Below, one piece after another: positions 17,974 to 25,397 of a stretch of 64,000 nucleotides of DNA (positions within the stretch are counted from its first letter, which is position 1; the number at the start of each line of letters is the position of its first letter). The stretch lies in NCBI RefSeq assembly GCF_900142665.1, contig NZ_FRBR01000004.1, forward strand, positions 186,001 to 250,000, read 5' to 3'. The stretch is from Roseovarius pacificus (lineage in GTDB: Bacteria > Pseudomonadota > Alphaproteobacteria > Rhodobacterales > Rhodobacteraceae). The position numbers were made by a program, and so were the translations under genes. The notes under the pieces were generated by a model. The model ran no database searches. It was not told the DNA's origin and saw only the letters and a list, made by a program, of their open reading frames with translations.

Positions 17974-18723
17974 ATGGCAAAACCGCTTATGGCAAAGGCC
18001 ACCGCCGTCTGGCTGGTGGACAACACGACGCTCAGTTTCAAGCAGATTGCCGATTTCTGCGGTCTGCACGAGCTGGAGATTCAGGGGATCGCCGATGGCG
18101 ATGTGGCCGCCGGTGTGAAAGGGTTCGATCCGATCGCCAACAACCAGTTGACGCAGGATGAGATCGACGCCGCCGAGAAAGACCCGCTGCACAAGCTGAC
18201 GCTGAAGTTCAACCCCGCCGCCGTGGGCGAGGAAAAGCGCCGCGGCCCGCGCTATACGCCGCTGTCCAAGCGTCAGGACCGCCCGAACGCGATCCTGTGG
18301 CTGGTCAAGTTCCACCCCGAACTGGCCGACAGCCAGATCGCCAAACTGGTGGGCACCACCAAGCCGACGATCCAGACGATCCGCGAACGCACCCATTGGA
18401 ACATCGCCAACATGCAGCCCGTCGACCCGGTGGCACTTGGCCTGTGCAAGCAGTCCGAACTGGACGCCGCCGTGCAGAAAGCCGCCTCCAAGAAAGCCAA
18501 GGAAGGCGAAGCGATGAGCGACGACGATCGCCGCAGGCTGCTGAGCACCGAGCAGAGCCTTGGCGGCGATACCGAGCCGCGCATCCCGACCGCCATCGAG
18601 GGGCTTGAAACCTTCAGCCTCGGCGGGGACAGCGAGGATGAAAAAGAGCCGGAAATCGACGCCGACAGCTTCTTCAACCTGCCCGCAGACAGCGATGAGG
18701 ACGACGAGGACGAACAGCCCTGA
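17974..18723 (+). CDS. trcR: Cell cycle transcriptional regulator TrcR (DUF1013)
   Basis: The 249-aa product matches the alphaproteobacterial DUF1013 family. The N-terminal helix-turn-helix region reads MAKATAVWLVDNTTLSFKQI, followed by FCGLHELEIQGIADG, GPRYTPLSKRQDRPNAILW and a second DNA-binding-like segment KLVGTTKPTIQTIRERTHWN. The tail is very acidic. TrcR is associated with RNA polymerase and cell-cycle genes in this class. The start at 17974 is fixed by a near-perfect AAGGAGGT nine bases upstream. It is divergent from the RNase T2 gene and ends in a terminator. Confidence 0.92.
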   Translation: MAKPLMAKATAVWLVDNTTLSFKQIADFCGLHELEIQGIADGDVAAGVKGFDPIANNQLTQDEIDAAEKDPLHKLTLKFNPAAVGEEKRRGPRYTPLSKRQDRPNAILWLVKFHPELADSQIAKLVGTTKPTIQTIRERTHWNIANMQPVDPVALGLCKQSELDAAVQKAASKKAKEGEAMSDDDRRRLLSTEQSLGGDTEPRIPTAIEGLETFSLGGDSEDEKEPEIDADSFFNLPADSDEDDEDEQP

Positions 18724-18748
18724 TACTGGCCGTTCGGCTGAAATACGA

Positions 18749-18779
18749 AACCCGGTCGCTCATGGTGGCCGGGTTTTTT
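18749..18779 (+). terminator. Rho-independent terminator of trcR
   Basis: AACCCGGTC pairs with GGCCGGGTT (one G-T pair) around a short loop and is followed by a run of T, 25 bases past the trcR stop. Confidence 0.85.
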
Positions 18780-18807
18780 CGTAGATCGGAACGCGGTGCC
18801 GTGCCGG

Positions 18808-19401
18808 TCAGAGCGTCTTGCGGGCGTTGAGCGCGGCGCTGATCGTGCCGTCGTCGAGATAGTCCAGCTCGCCACCGATGGGCACGCCCTGCGCCAGCGA
18901 CGTCAGGGTCACGCGGCCCTCGAGCTGGTCGGCGATGTAATGCGCGGTGGTCAGGCCATCCACGGTGGCGTTCAGGGCGAGGATGACCTCGGAAATCCCT
19001 TCGGCCTCGACCCGGTTCACCAGTTGCGGAATGCGCAGGTCTTCGGGGCCGACCTGATCCAGCGCGCTGAGCGTACCGCCCAGAACGTGATAGCGCCCCT
19101 TGAACGCCTGCCCGCGCTCCATCGCCCAGAGATCGGCCACGTCCTCGACCACGCAAAGCTGACCGTTGGCGCGTTTTTCATCCGTGCAGATATCGCAGAT
19201 ATCGGTGGTGCCGACATTGCCGCAGTTGAGGCATTCGCGCGCCGTGGCGGCGACCTTCTGCATCAGGTCGGCCAGCGGGATCAGTTGCAGATCGCGCTTG
19301 GCGATCAGATGCAGCACCGTGCGCCGTGCCGAGCGCGGCCCGAGGCCGGGCAGTTTGGCCATCAACTCGATCAGGGAATCGATATCGCGGTTCGAGGACA
19401 T
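18808..19401 (-). CDS. recR: Recombination mediator protein RecR
   Basis: The 197-aa product matches RecR along its whole length: helix-hairpin-helix ([19 protein letters not shown]), a four-cysteine zinc finger (Cys57, 60, 69, 72), and a Toprim domain with [14 protein letters not shown] and [13 protein letters not shown]. It works with RecF/RecO to load RecA at single-strand gaps. It is the last gene of the common dnaX-ybaB-recR cluster, 44 bases after ybaB. Confidence 0.96.
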   Translation of the reverse strand: MSSNRDIDSLIELMAKLPGLGPRSARRTVLHLIAKRDLQLIPLADLMQKVAATARECLNCGNVGTTDICDICTDEKRANGQLCVVEDVADLWAMERGQAFKGRYHVLGGTLSALDQVGPEDLRIPQLVNRVEAEGISEVILALNATVDGLTTAHYIADQLEGRVTLTSLAQGVPIGGELDYLDDGTISAALNARKTL

Positions 19402-19445
19402 TGAAACAGCCGTTGCGCAGGGTGATCAGGGCAGGAGCGAGGGGA

Positions 19446-19790
19446 TCAGAACGGCAGGTCCATGTCTTTGGGCAGGCCCATGCCTTCGGTGATCTTGCCC
19501 ATTTCCTCCCTGGCTTTCTCGCCGGCCTTGGTCTGGGCGTCCTTGATCGCGGCAAGGATCAGGTCCTCGACCACTTCCTTGTCGTCGGAGTTGAAGATCG
19601 ACGGGTCGATGTCCAGCCCCTTGAGCTCGCCCTTGGCGGTGCAGGTGGCCTTGACCAGCCCGGCGCCGGATTCGCCCTGCACGATCATCTGGTGCATCTC
19701 TTCCTGCAGGCTGGCCATCTTCTGCTGCATTTCCTGGGCGGCCTTCATCATCTTGGCCATGTCGCCCATCTGGCCCAATCCCTTGAACAT
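19446..19790 (-). CDS. ybaB: YbaB/EbfC family nucleoid-associated protein
   Basis: The 114-aa product is a small DNA-binding protein: an N-terminal Met-rich helix (MGDMAKMMKAAQEMQQKM), a central beta sheet (VKATCTAKGELKGLDIDPSIF) and a C-terminal helix. The start at 19790 has an AAGGAG site. Longer frames upstream are not family-like. It sits between dnaX and recR, its usual position in bacteria. Confidence 0.95.
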   Translation of the reverse strand: MFKGLGQMGDMAKMMKAAQEMQQKMASLQEEMHQMIVQGESGAGLVKATCTAKGELKGLDIDPSIFNSDDKEVVEDLILAAIKDAQTKAGEKAREEMGKITEGMGLPKDMDLPF

Positions 19791-19893
19791 GTCGGTTATC
19801 TCCTTGCGTCGCGCGGCCACAGGGGCCGGTCGTGTTGCGTTACATATCGGGGCGGCACGGGCGGAAGGCAAGCCGGTCGTGCCGCGGTGTCTG

Positions 19894-21669
19894 TCACTCT
19901 TCCTCGAAGGGGTCCCATTCGTCTTCGACTTCGGGCAGGGCTTCGGCACCGGCGTCGGCGGCAATATCGTCTTCGGTGCGGATCGAAGTGATGGTGGCCT
20001 TGGGAAAGGCCATCAGCACGGCCTGCACCAGCGGGTGTTCCGTGGCCTCGGCCCTGAGCGCGTTTTCGGCGGCATCGCGGATTTCGGAAATCGTATCGGC
20101 CCCGCCCTCGTTCACGAGGGTGACACCCCAGCGAATGCCGGTCCAGCGCTGCAACGCCGCGCCGAGGCGTTGTGACAGGTCCTGCGGGGCGTTGGGGGTG
20201 GGCTGGAATTCGATCCGGCCGGGGCGGTAGGAGGCCAGCCGCACATGGGTTTCGACCTCGACCAGCAGTTTGACATCGCGTTGCATGCGGATCAGTTCGA
20301 CCACATGCTCGAAGGTCGGATAGTGCATCAGGGCTGTGTCTTGCGCCAGCGCCAGCGCCTGACCGTTGCCCGAGGCACTGGGGCCCGACGGGCCGGGATG
20401 TGTGGGCGCGGGGCCGGCAGGACTGCCCTGGGCCTGCGTACTATGGCCCTGCGCGCCGCCAGCCACGCCGCCACCGCCGCCCGGACCGGGGGCAGGGGGC
20501 GCAGGGGTGTCGCGCAGTTTGCGCACCAGTTCTTCGGGGCTGGGCAGATCGGCCACGTGGGTCAGGCGGATCACCGCCATTTCGGCGGCCATCATGGCGT
20601 TGGGGGCCTCGGCCACCTCGTCCAGCGCCTTGAGCAGCATCTGCCACATGCGCGTCAGCACCCGCATCGGCAGGGCCTCGGCCATCTGCTGGCCGCGGGT
20701 ACGCTCGTCCGGGCCGATGGTGGGGTCTTCGGCGGCTTCGGGTGTGATCTTGACCACGGAAATCCAATGCGTGACCTCGGCCAGATCGCGCAGTACCGCC
20801 ATCGGGTCGGCCCCTTCGGCATATTGGCCTGACAGTTCGGTCAGCGCGCCCGCCGCGTCGCCCTTCATGATCAGGTCGAACAGGTCCAGCACGCGGCCCC
20901 GGTCGGCCAGCCCCAGCATGGCGCGCACCTGTTCGGCCCCGGTTTCACCGGCGCCGTGCGAAATCGCCTGATCCAGCAGAGACGTGGCATCGCGGGCCGA
21001 GCCTTCGGCGGCGCGGGTGATCAGCGCCAGCGCATCATCGCTGATCTGTGCGCTTTCGGCATCGGCGATCCTGCGCAGCAGCGCGATCATCACCTCGGGT
21101 TCGATCCGGCGCAGGTCGAAGCGCTGGCAGCGTGACAGCACCGTCACCGGCACCTTGCGGATTTCGGTGGTGGCGAAGATGAATTTCACATGCTCGGGCG
21201 GTTCTTCCAGCGTCTTGAGCAGCGCGTTGAACGCGCTGGTCGAGAGCATGTGAACCTCGTCAATGATGTAGATCTTGTAGCGGGCCGAGGCGGCGCGATA
21301 GTGAACGGATTCAATGATTTCGCGGATATCGCCCACGCCGGTGCGGCTGGCGGCGTCCATCTCCAGCACATCGACATGCCGGCCTTCCATGATGGCCTGG
21401 CAGTGTTCGCATACGCCGCAAGGTTCGGTCGTGGGGCCTCCAGTGCCATCCGGGCCGATGCAGTTCATCCCCTTGGCGATGATCCGCGCGGTGGTGGTTT
21501 TGCCGGTGCCGCGGATGCCGGTCATGATGAAAGCCTGTGCGATCCTGTCGGTTTTGAACGCGTTCTTGAGCGTGCGCACCATGGCGTCCTGCCCGACCAG
21601 ATCGGCAAAGGTTTCGGGCCGGTATTTCCGGGCAAGAACCTGATAGGGTTTGGCGGGGGTGTCGTTCAT
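19894..21669 (-). CDS. dnaX: DNA polymerase III subunit gamma/tau
   Basis: The 591-aa product is the clamp-loader ATPase. The Walker A motif GIRGTGKT lies at residues 51-58, the zinc cysteines are Cys70, 84, 87 and 90, and the Walker B IIDEVH and an SRC-type arginine-finger region (LSRCQRFDL) follow. After the third domain comes a Pro/Gly/Ala-rich linker (about residues 375-440) and a tau-type tail ending in an acidic stretch. No A-run slippery site is visible at the gamma/tau boundary, so only the long form may be made. It heads the dnaX-ybaB-recR cluster. Confidence 0.96.
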   Translation of the reverse strand: MNDTPAKPYQVLARKYRPETFADLVGQDAMVRTLKNAFKTDRIAQAFIMTGIRGTGKTTTARIIAKGMNCIGPDGTGGPTTEPCGVCEHCQAIMEGRHVDVLEMDAASRTGVGDIREIIESVHYRAASARYKIYIIDEVHMLSTSAFNALLKTLEEPPEHVKFIFATTEIRKVPVTVLSRCQRFDLRRIEPEVMIALLRRIADAESAQISDDALALITRAAEGSARDATSLLDQAISHGAGETGAEQVRAMLGLADRGRVLDLFDLIMKGDAAGALTELSGQYAEGADPMAVLRDLAEVTHWISVVKITPEAAEDPTIGPDERTRGQQMAEALPMRVLTRMWQMLLKALDEVAEAPNAMMAAEMAVIRLTHVADLPSPEELVRKLRDTPAPPAPGPGGGGGVAGGAQGHSTQAQGSPAGPAPTHPGPSGPSASGNGQALALAQDTALMHYPTFEHVVELIRMQRDVKLLVEVETHVRLASYRPGRIEFQPTPNAPQDLSQRLGAALQRWTGIRWGVTLVNEGGADTISEIRDAAENALRAEATEHPLVQAVLMAFPKATITSIRTEDDIAADAGAEALPEVEDEWDPFEEE

Positions 21670-21794
21670 GTCGGGCCTTGTTGGATTCGCGGGTCAGGGG
21701 CCAACCTAAAGCCGGGCGCGGGGGCCGTCCACCTTGCTTTTGAATGCCGATGGGGCAAGGATATGCCCGGTGCGGTGCAGCACAGGGGGATCAC

Positions 21795-22628
21795 ATGCGG
21801 TTGAGAGGAATCCGGCGCAGCCGGAATATCGAGGATCGTCGCCGCATGGGCGGCAGGGCCGGGGCCGGGATCGGAGGGGTCGGCCTGTTGATCGTACTGG
21901 CGGTGGGTTATTTCGCGGGGATCGACGTGACGCCGCTGTTGCAGGGCATGCCGCAGCAGCAGAGCGCGCCGCGCGAGTTGAGCTCCGAGGAAGAGCGCGC
22001 CGCCGAGTTTTCCGCGCAAGTCCTTGCAACGACAGAAGAAGTCTGGGGCCAGATATTTCCGCGACAAGTGGGACGGGACTATACGCCGCCGGTGATGGTG
22101 CTCTATTCCGGCGTGACCCAGAGCCCTTGTGGCGGGGCCAGCGGGGCGACGGGGCCGTTTTATTGCCCGGCGGATCGCAAGGCCTATCTGGATACCGAGT
22201 TTTTCAGCACCCTGTCGCGCGAGCTGGGCGCGCGCGGCGATTTCGCGGCGGCCTATGTGATCGCGCATGAGGTGGCCCATCACGTCCAGAACGAACTGGG
22301 CATTCTGGGGCAGGTCAACGAGCGCCGTCAGGCGGTGGGCCAGGCGCGGGCCAACGCCCTGACCGTGCGGCTGGAATTGCAGGCCGATTGCCTGTCAGGG
22401 GTCTGGGCACGGGCGGTGGACGGGCTGCTGGAGCCGGGCGATTTGAAAGAGGCGCTGAACGCGGCGCGGATGATCGGCGACGACCATCTGCAACGCCGCG
22501 CGGGCCGGGTGCCGCAACCGCATACCTTTACCCACGGCACCAGCGAACAGCGCGCCCGCTGGTTCACTGCCGGGTATGAAACCGGCGACATCAACAGTTG
22601 CAACACCTTCCAGGCGCGCAACCTGTAA
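21795..22628 (+). CDS. Neutral zinc metallopeptidase (YpfJ family)
   Basis: The 277-aa product has a short cytoplasmic, Arg-rich N-terminus (RLRGIRRSRNIEDRR), one membrane helix (GAGIGGVGLLIVLAVGYF) and a periplasmic zinc-peptidase domain with HEVAHHVQNELG. CGGASGATGPFYCPADRKAYLD and LELQADCLSGVWA are family landmarks. The start at 21795 has an AGGGGGA site. It is divergent from dnaX and probably co-transcribed with the phosphatase gene 12 bases downstream. The substrate is unknown. Confidence 0.9.
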   Translation: MRLRGIRRSRNIEDRRRMGGRAGAGIGGVGLLIVLAVGYFAGIDVTPLLQGMPQQQSAPRELSSEEERAAEFSAQVLATTEEVWGQIFPRQVGRDYTPPVMVLYSGVTQSPCGGASGATGPFYCPADRKAYLDTEFFSTLSRELGARGDFAAAYVIAHEVAHHVQNELGILGQVNERRQAVGQARANALTVRLELQADCLSGVWARAVDGLLEPGDLKEALNAARMIGDDHLQRRAGRVPQPHTFTHGTSEQRARWFTAGYETGDINSCNTFQARNL

Positions 22629-22640
22629 GGCGCTGAAATC

Positions 22641-23123
22641 ATGTCGGGATTCGTCATTCATGCCTTATCTGTCTCGGACGGTATCCTGGCCATCGCGCCG
22701 ATGCCGGGGCGGGGCGGGCACTATGCCGAGGACATGGCGCACCTGCATGACTGGCGGCCCGCGCTGGTGATGACCATGCTGTCGCATCCCGAACTGCGCG
22801 CCACGGGGCATCAAAATATCGGGGCCGATTTGCAGGATATGGGCACGCGCTGGATGCATGTGCCAGTGCCGGATATGGGCGTGCCGGGCCCCGAGGCCGA
22901 GGAGGCGTGGCACAAGGCCAGCAATGCGGCGCTGTCGGCCTTGCAGGGCAAGGGGCGGGTGCTGATCCATTGCATGGGAGGCTGCGGGCGCTCGGGCATG
23001 GCGGCGCTGCGGCTGATGATCGAGGCCGGAGAGGTGCCGGGGGCGGCATTGGAGCGGCTGCGGGCGGTGCGGCCCTGCGCGGTGGAGACGCCGGAACAGC
23101 TCGATTGGGCGAATCGGGGTTAA
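22641..23123 (+). CDS. Small protein-tyrosine/dual-specificity phosphatase
   Basis: The 160-aa product has the cysteine phosphatase signature HCMGGCGRSG, with nucleophile Cys111 and phosphate-binding Arg117. It resembles cyclin-dependent-kinase-inhibitor-3-like bacterial phosphatases. A likely general acid is Asp78 in VPVPDMGVP. It is cytoplasmic and could act on phosphoprotein or other phosphate esters. It follows the zinc peptidase gene closely. Downstream lies a 325-base gap filled with dispersed repeats. Confidence 0.85.
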   Translation: MSGFVIHALSVSDGILAIAPMPGRGGHYAEDMAHLHDWRPALVMTMLSHPELRATGHQNIGADLQDMGTRWMHVPVPDMGVPGPEAEEAWHKASNAALSALQGKGRVLIHCMGGCGRSGMAALRLMIEAGEVPGAALERLRAVRPCAVETPEQLDWANRG

Positions 23124-23231
23124 GATACTGTGTTGCAATGAAAACCCCGTTCGGCATCGCATCGGTAAAACGTCGGTATCGCGTCGGTGCGGGGCACCGC
23201 CGTGCCGGGGGTAACAGGGCGTGCGCAGGTC

Positions 23232-23266
23232 GAAACGTACGAAATGGACGCGGGTTTTGTACGAAA
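23232..23266 (+). repeat. Dispersed 35-bp repeat with GTACGAAA ends, copy 1
   Basis: The segment starts with GAAACGTACGA and ends with GCGGGTTTTGTACGAAA. It is 32/35 identical to the reverse complement of 56496-56530. It lies in the gene-free stretch 23124-23447, where I see no gene, only this repeat and the two-hairpin element that follows. Confidence 0.6.
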
Positions 23267-23277
23267 CGAACACGGCA

Positions 23278-23352
23278 TTCCCCCGGATCGTCTGCGATCC
23301 GGTTCGCGCCCGACCTCGCCCCCCAGGGCGGGCGCGAACCTGCGGTTGTTCC
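23278..23352 (+). repeat. Dispersed two-hairpin repeat, copy 1
   Basis: About 70 bases nearly identical to 50569-50643. The first hairpin is built on GGATCG..CGATCC and the second on GGTTCGCGCCCG / CGGGCGCGAACC. The bottom of the second stem differs between copies by compensating changes (TTC/GAA here, GTC/GAC there), which suggests the folded form is what is kept. Confidence 0.65.
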
Positions 23353-23447
23353 CTTGCGGCAATGGTCTGAATCTCGCGCCCCCTCCCCCTGTCCATCCCG
23401 GCAAAACCCGCCTAGTCTCATCCCCGAGGCAGTGATGCGAGGGCGGT

Positions 23448-24743
23448 GTGGGTAAGGTTCTGGTTCTGGGGGCGTATGGGCTGATCGGGGCGGCGTGTGT
23501 GACTGCGCTGAGGGCGCGCGGGGCCGAGGTGATCGGGCTCGGGCGCTCCGAAATGGCGGCGCGGCGGGCGCATCCGGGCATCGGGTGGATTTTCTGCGAT
23601 ATGGCGGTTCAGACGGTCGCGGACTGGCGGCGGCATCTGACGGATGTCAGCGTGGTCGTGAATGCCGCCGGGGCCTTGCAGGACGGGGCAAGGGACAGCC
23701 TGCACGCCATCCATGACAGTACCATCGCCAATCTGTGTGCGGCGGCCAGGGGCAGCGATCTGCGGATCATACAGATTTCGGCGGCGGGGGTATCGCCCGA
23801 GGCTTCGACGGAATTTTTCCGCAGCAAGGCGCGGGGCGATGCGCATGTCCGGGCCTCGGGGCTGGACTGGACCGTTCTGCGCCCGACGCTGGTGATCGGA
23901 CGCACCGCCTATGGCGGTACGGCGCTGCTGCGCGGGGTGGCGGGGCTGCCGATGATCGGCGCGCGAGTGTTCGACGCGTGCCCGGTGCAGGCCATTGCGC
24001 TGGAGGAACTGGCCGGGGCCGTGGCCGATTGCACAGAGGGCAGGATGCCAGCCCGGCAGAGCTATGACCTGACCGAGCAGCCGGTGCGCGGCTTTGGCGA
24101 AACGGTGGCCCTGTTCAGGAACTGGCTGGGCTTTGCGCCTTTTGCGTGGCGCGTGCCGGTGCCGCCCGTGGCGATGCGGCTGGCCGGGTGGGGGGCGGAT
24201 GCGCTGGGCTGGCTCGGCTGGCGTTCGTCCCTGCGCACGAGCGCGCTGCAAAGCATTGCCGATGGGGTGACGGGCGATCCGTCGGGCTGGCTGGCTGCTG
24301 GCGGGCGGGCCTTTACCCCCTTGCCCGAGGTTCTGGCCAATACCCCGGCCACGTTGCAGGAGCGCTGGTTTGCCCGGCTTTACCCGATGATGCCGCTGGT
24401 CATCGCGACCCTGTCGCTGTTCTGGCTGGTGTCGGGGCTGGTCGGGCTGTGGCAGTTCGGGCGCGCGGCGGAGATGCTGACAACGCGTGGCCTGCCCGAT
24501 GGGCTGGCCGGTCTGGTCGTCGGGGGTGGGGCGATTGCCGATATCGCGCTGGGTGCGCTGGTGCTGTACCGGCCCTGGGCCGTGCGGGCCTGTCTGGCGA
24601 TGGTCGTCGTGTCGCTGGGCTACATGGCCGGGGCGGCGGTGGTCGCGCCGGATTTATGGGCCGATCCCGCCGGTCCGATGGTCAAGGTGATCCCGGCGAT
24701 GGTGCTGGCGCTGCTAGGCGCCGGGATGCTGGAGGAGCGATGA
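23448..24743 (+). CDS. SDR-family epimerase/reductase fused to a DoxX-like membrane domain
   Basis: The 431-aa product begins with an NAD(P)-binding Rossmann motif (VLVLGAYGLIGAACV) and an atypical SDR domain with RSKARGDAHVRASGLDWTVLRPTLVIG, up to about residue 300. The C-terminal 120 residues form four hydrophobic segments like DoxX-type membrane proteins (MPLVIATLSLFWLVSGLVGLW). The start is GTG at 23448 with a GAGGGCG site. It overlaps the next membrane-protein gene by four bases. The substrate is unknown; a quinone- or lipid-linked reductase is possible. Confidence 0.85.
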   Translation: MGKVLVLGAYGLIGAACVTALRARGAEVIGLGRSEMAARRAHPGIGWIFCDMAVQTVADWRRHLTDVSVVVNAAGALQDGARDSLHAIHDSTIANLCAAARGSDLRIIQISAAGVSPEASTEFFRSKARGDAHVRASGLDWTVLRPTLVIGRTAYGGTALLRGVAGLPMIGARVFDACPVQAIALEELAGAVADCTEGRMPARQSYDLTEQPVRGFGETVALFRNWLGFAPFAWRVPVPPVAMRLAGWGADALGWLGWRSSLRTSALQSIADGVTGDPSGWLAAGGRAFTPLPEVLANTPATLQERWFARLYPMMPLVIATLSLFWLVSGLVGLWQFGRAAEMLTTRGLPDGLAGLVVGGGAIADIALGALVLYRPWAVRACLAMVVVSLGYMAGAAVVAPDLWADPAGPMVKVIPAMVLALLGAGMLEER

Positions 24744-25213
24744 GTTACGAACTGTTGTTGTTCCTGCATGTGATCGGGGCCTGCATATTGCTGGGCACCG
24801 GGGCGGGAATCGCGTTTTTCATGGTGATTTCGAACCGCAGCCAGCAGCCCGGGCTGATCGCGCATACGGCGGGCATCGTGGTGCTGGCCGACACGATATT
24901 CACCGCCACGGCGGTGGTGGCGCAGCCGATCACGGGGGTGCTGCTGGCGCGGGTCGTCGGCTGGCCGGTTTTCGAGGGGTGGATTCTGGCCGCGCTCGGG
25001 CTTTATGTGCTGACCGGAGCGTTCTGGCTGCCGGTGGTCTGGATACAGGTCCGGCTGCGGCGGCTGGCGGCAGAGGCGGCCCGGCAGGGGCAGGGGCTGC
25101 CCGCGCAGTATCATCACCTGTACCGGATATGGTTTGCCTGCGGGTTTCCGGCCTTCGCGGCGGTTCTGGGCATCGTCTGGCTGATGATCGCCCGCCCCGA
25201 TCTGCCGTTTTGA
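24740..25213 (+). CDS. DUF2269 family integral membrane protein
   Basis: The 157-aa product has four membrane helices and the family landmarks LLLFLHVIGACILLGTGAG, ITGVLLA and YRIWFACGFPAFAAVLGIVWLM. DUF2269 proteins have no known reaction. The ATG at 24740 lies inside the upstream stop (ATGA) and has GGAGGAG before it, so the gene is coupled to the SDR/DoxX fusion. The pair may form a membrane redox unit, which is only an inference. A longer frame from 24146 is an artefact that crosses the upstream gene. Confidence 0.85.
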   Translation: MSYELLLFLHVIGACILLGTGAGIAFFMVISNRSQQPGLIAHTAGIVVLADTIFTATAVVAQPITGVLLARVVGWPVFEGWILAALGLYVLTGAFWLPVVWIQVRLRRLAAEAARQGQGLPAQYHHLYRIWFACGFPAFAAVLGIVWLMIARPDLPF

Positions 25214-25255
25214 GCGACATGCGCCCGGGGCGCGGTGTTTCTGTGGGGATGTGGT

Positions 25256-25349
25256 GAGAGGCTGGACAACGACCCAAGCGGGGCTCGTTACGGCTGCTTC
25301 CTTCCGGACCTGACCGGGTTGGCGAGGCGCTTGCCCGCGCCAACCTCTC
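25256..25349 (-). ncRNA. ffs: Signal recognition particle 4.5S RNA
   Basis: The minus strand carries the SRP domain IV signature GGTCAGGTCCGGAAGGAAGC within a hairpin. The outer ends (GAGAGGTTGG and CCAGCCTCTC) pair to close a rod of about 94 bases, the usual size in alphaproteobacteria. The RNA binds Ffh and directs membrane-protein targeting. Confidence 0.95.
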
Positions 25350-25356
25350 AATTTGT

Positions 25357-25385
25357 TACCTAGGGATGTTGCGCCGGATTCGCAA
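25357..25385 (-). promoter_or_regulatory. Likely sigma-70 promoter of ffs
   Basis: On the minus strand TTGCGA (25380-25385) is separated by exactly 17 bases from TAGGTA (25357-25362), which lies seven bases before the RNA start. The match is moderate. Confidence 0.5.
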
Positions 25386-25397
25386 GGGGTTCTGACC

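Noticed and set aside
19894..21669. Programmed frameshift in dnaX giving a gamma subunit
   Set aside because: No A-rich slippery sequence or stimulatory stem is visible near the end of the ATPase core; the region is GC-rich and codes for Pro/Gly.
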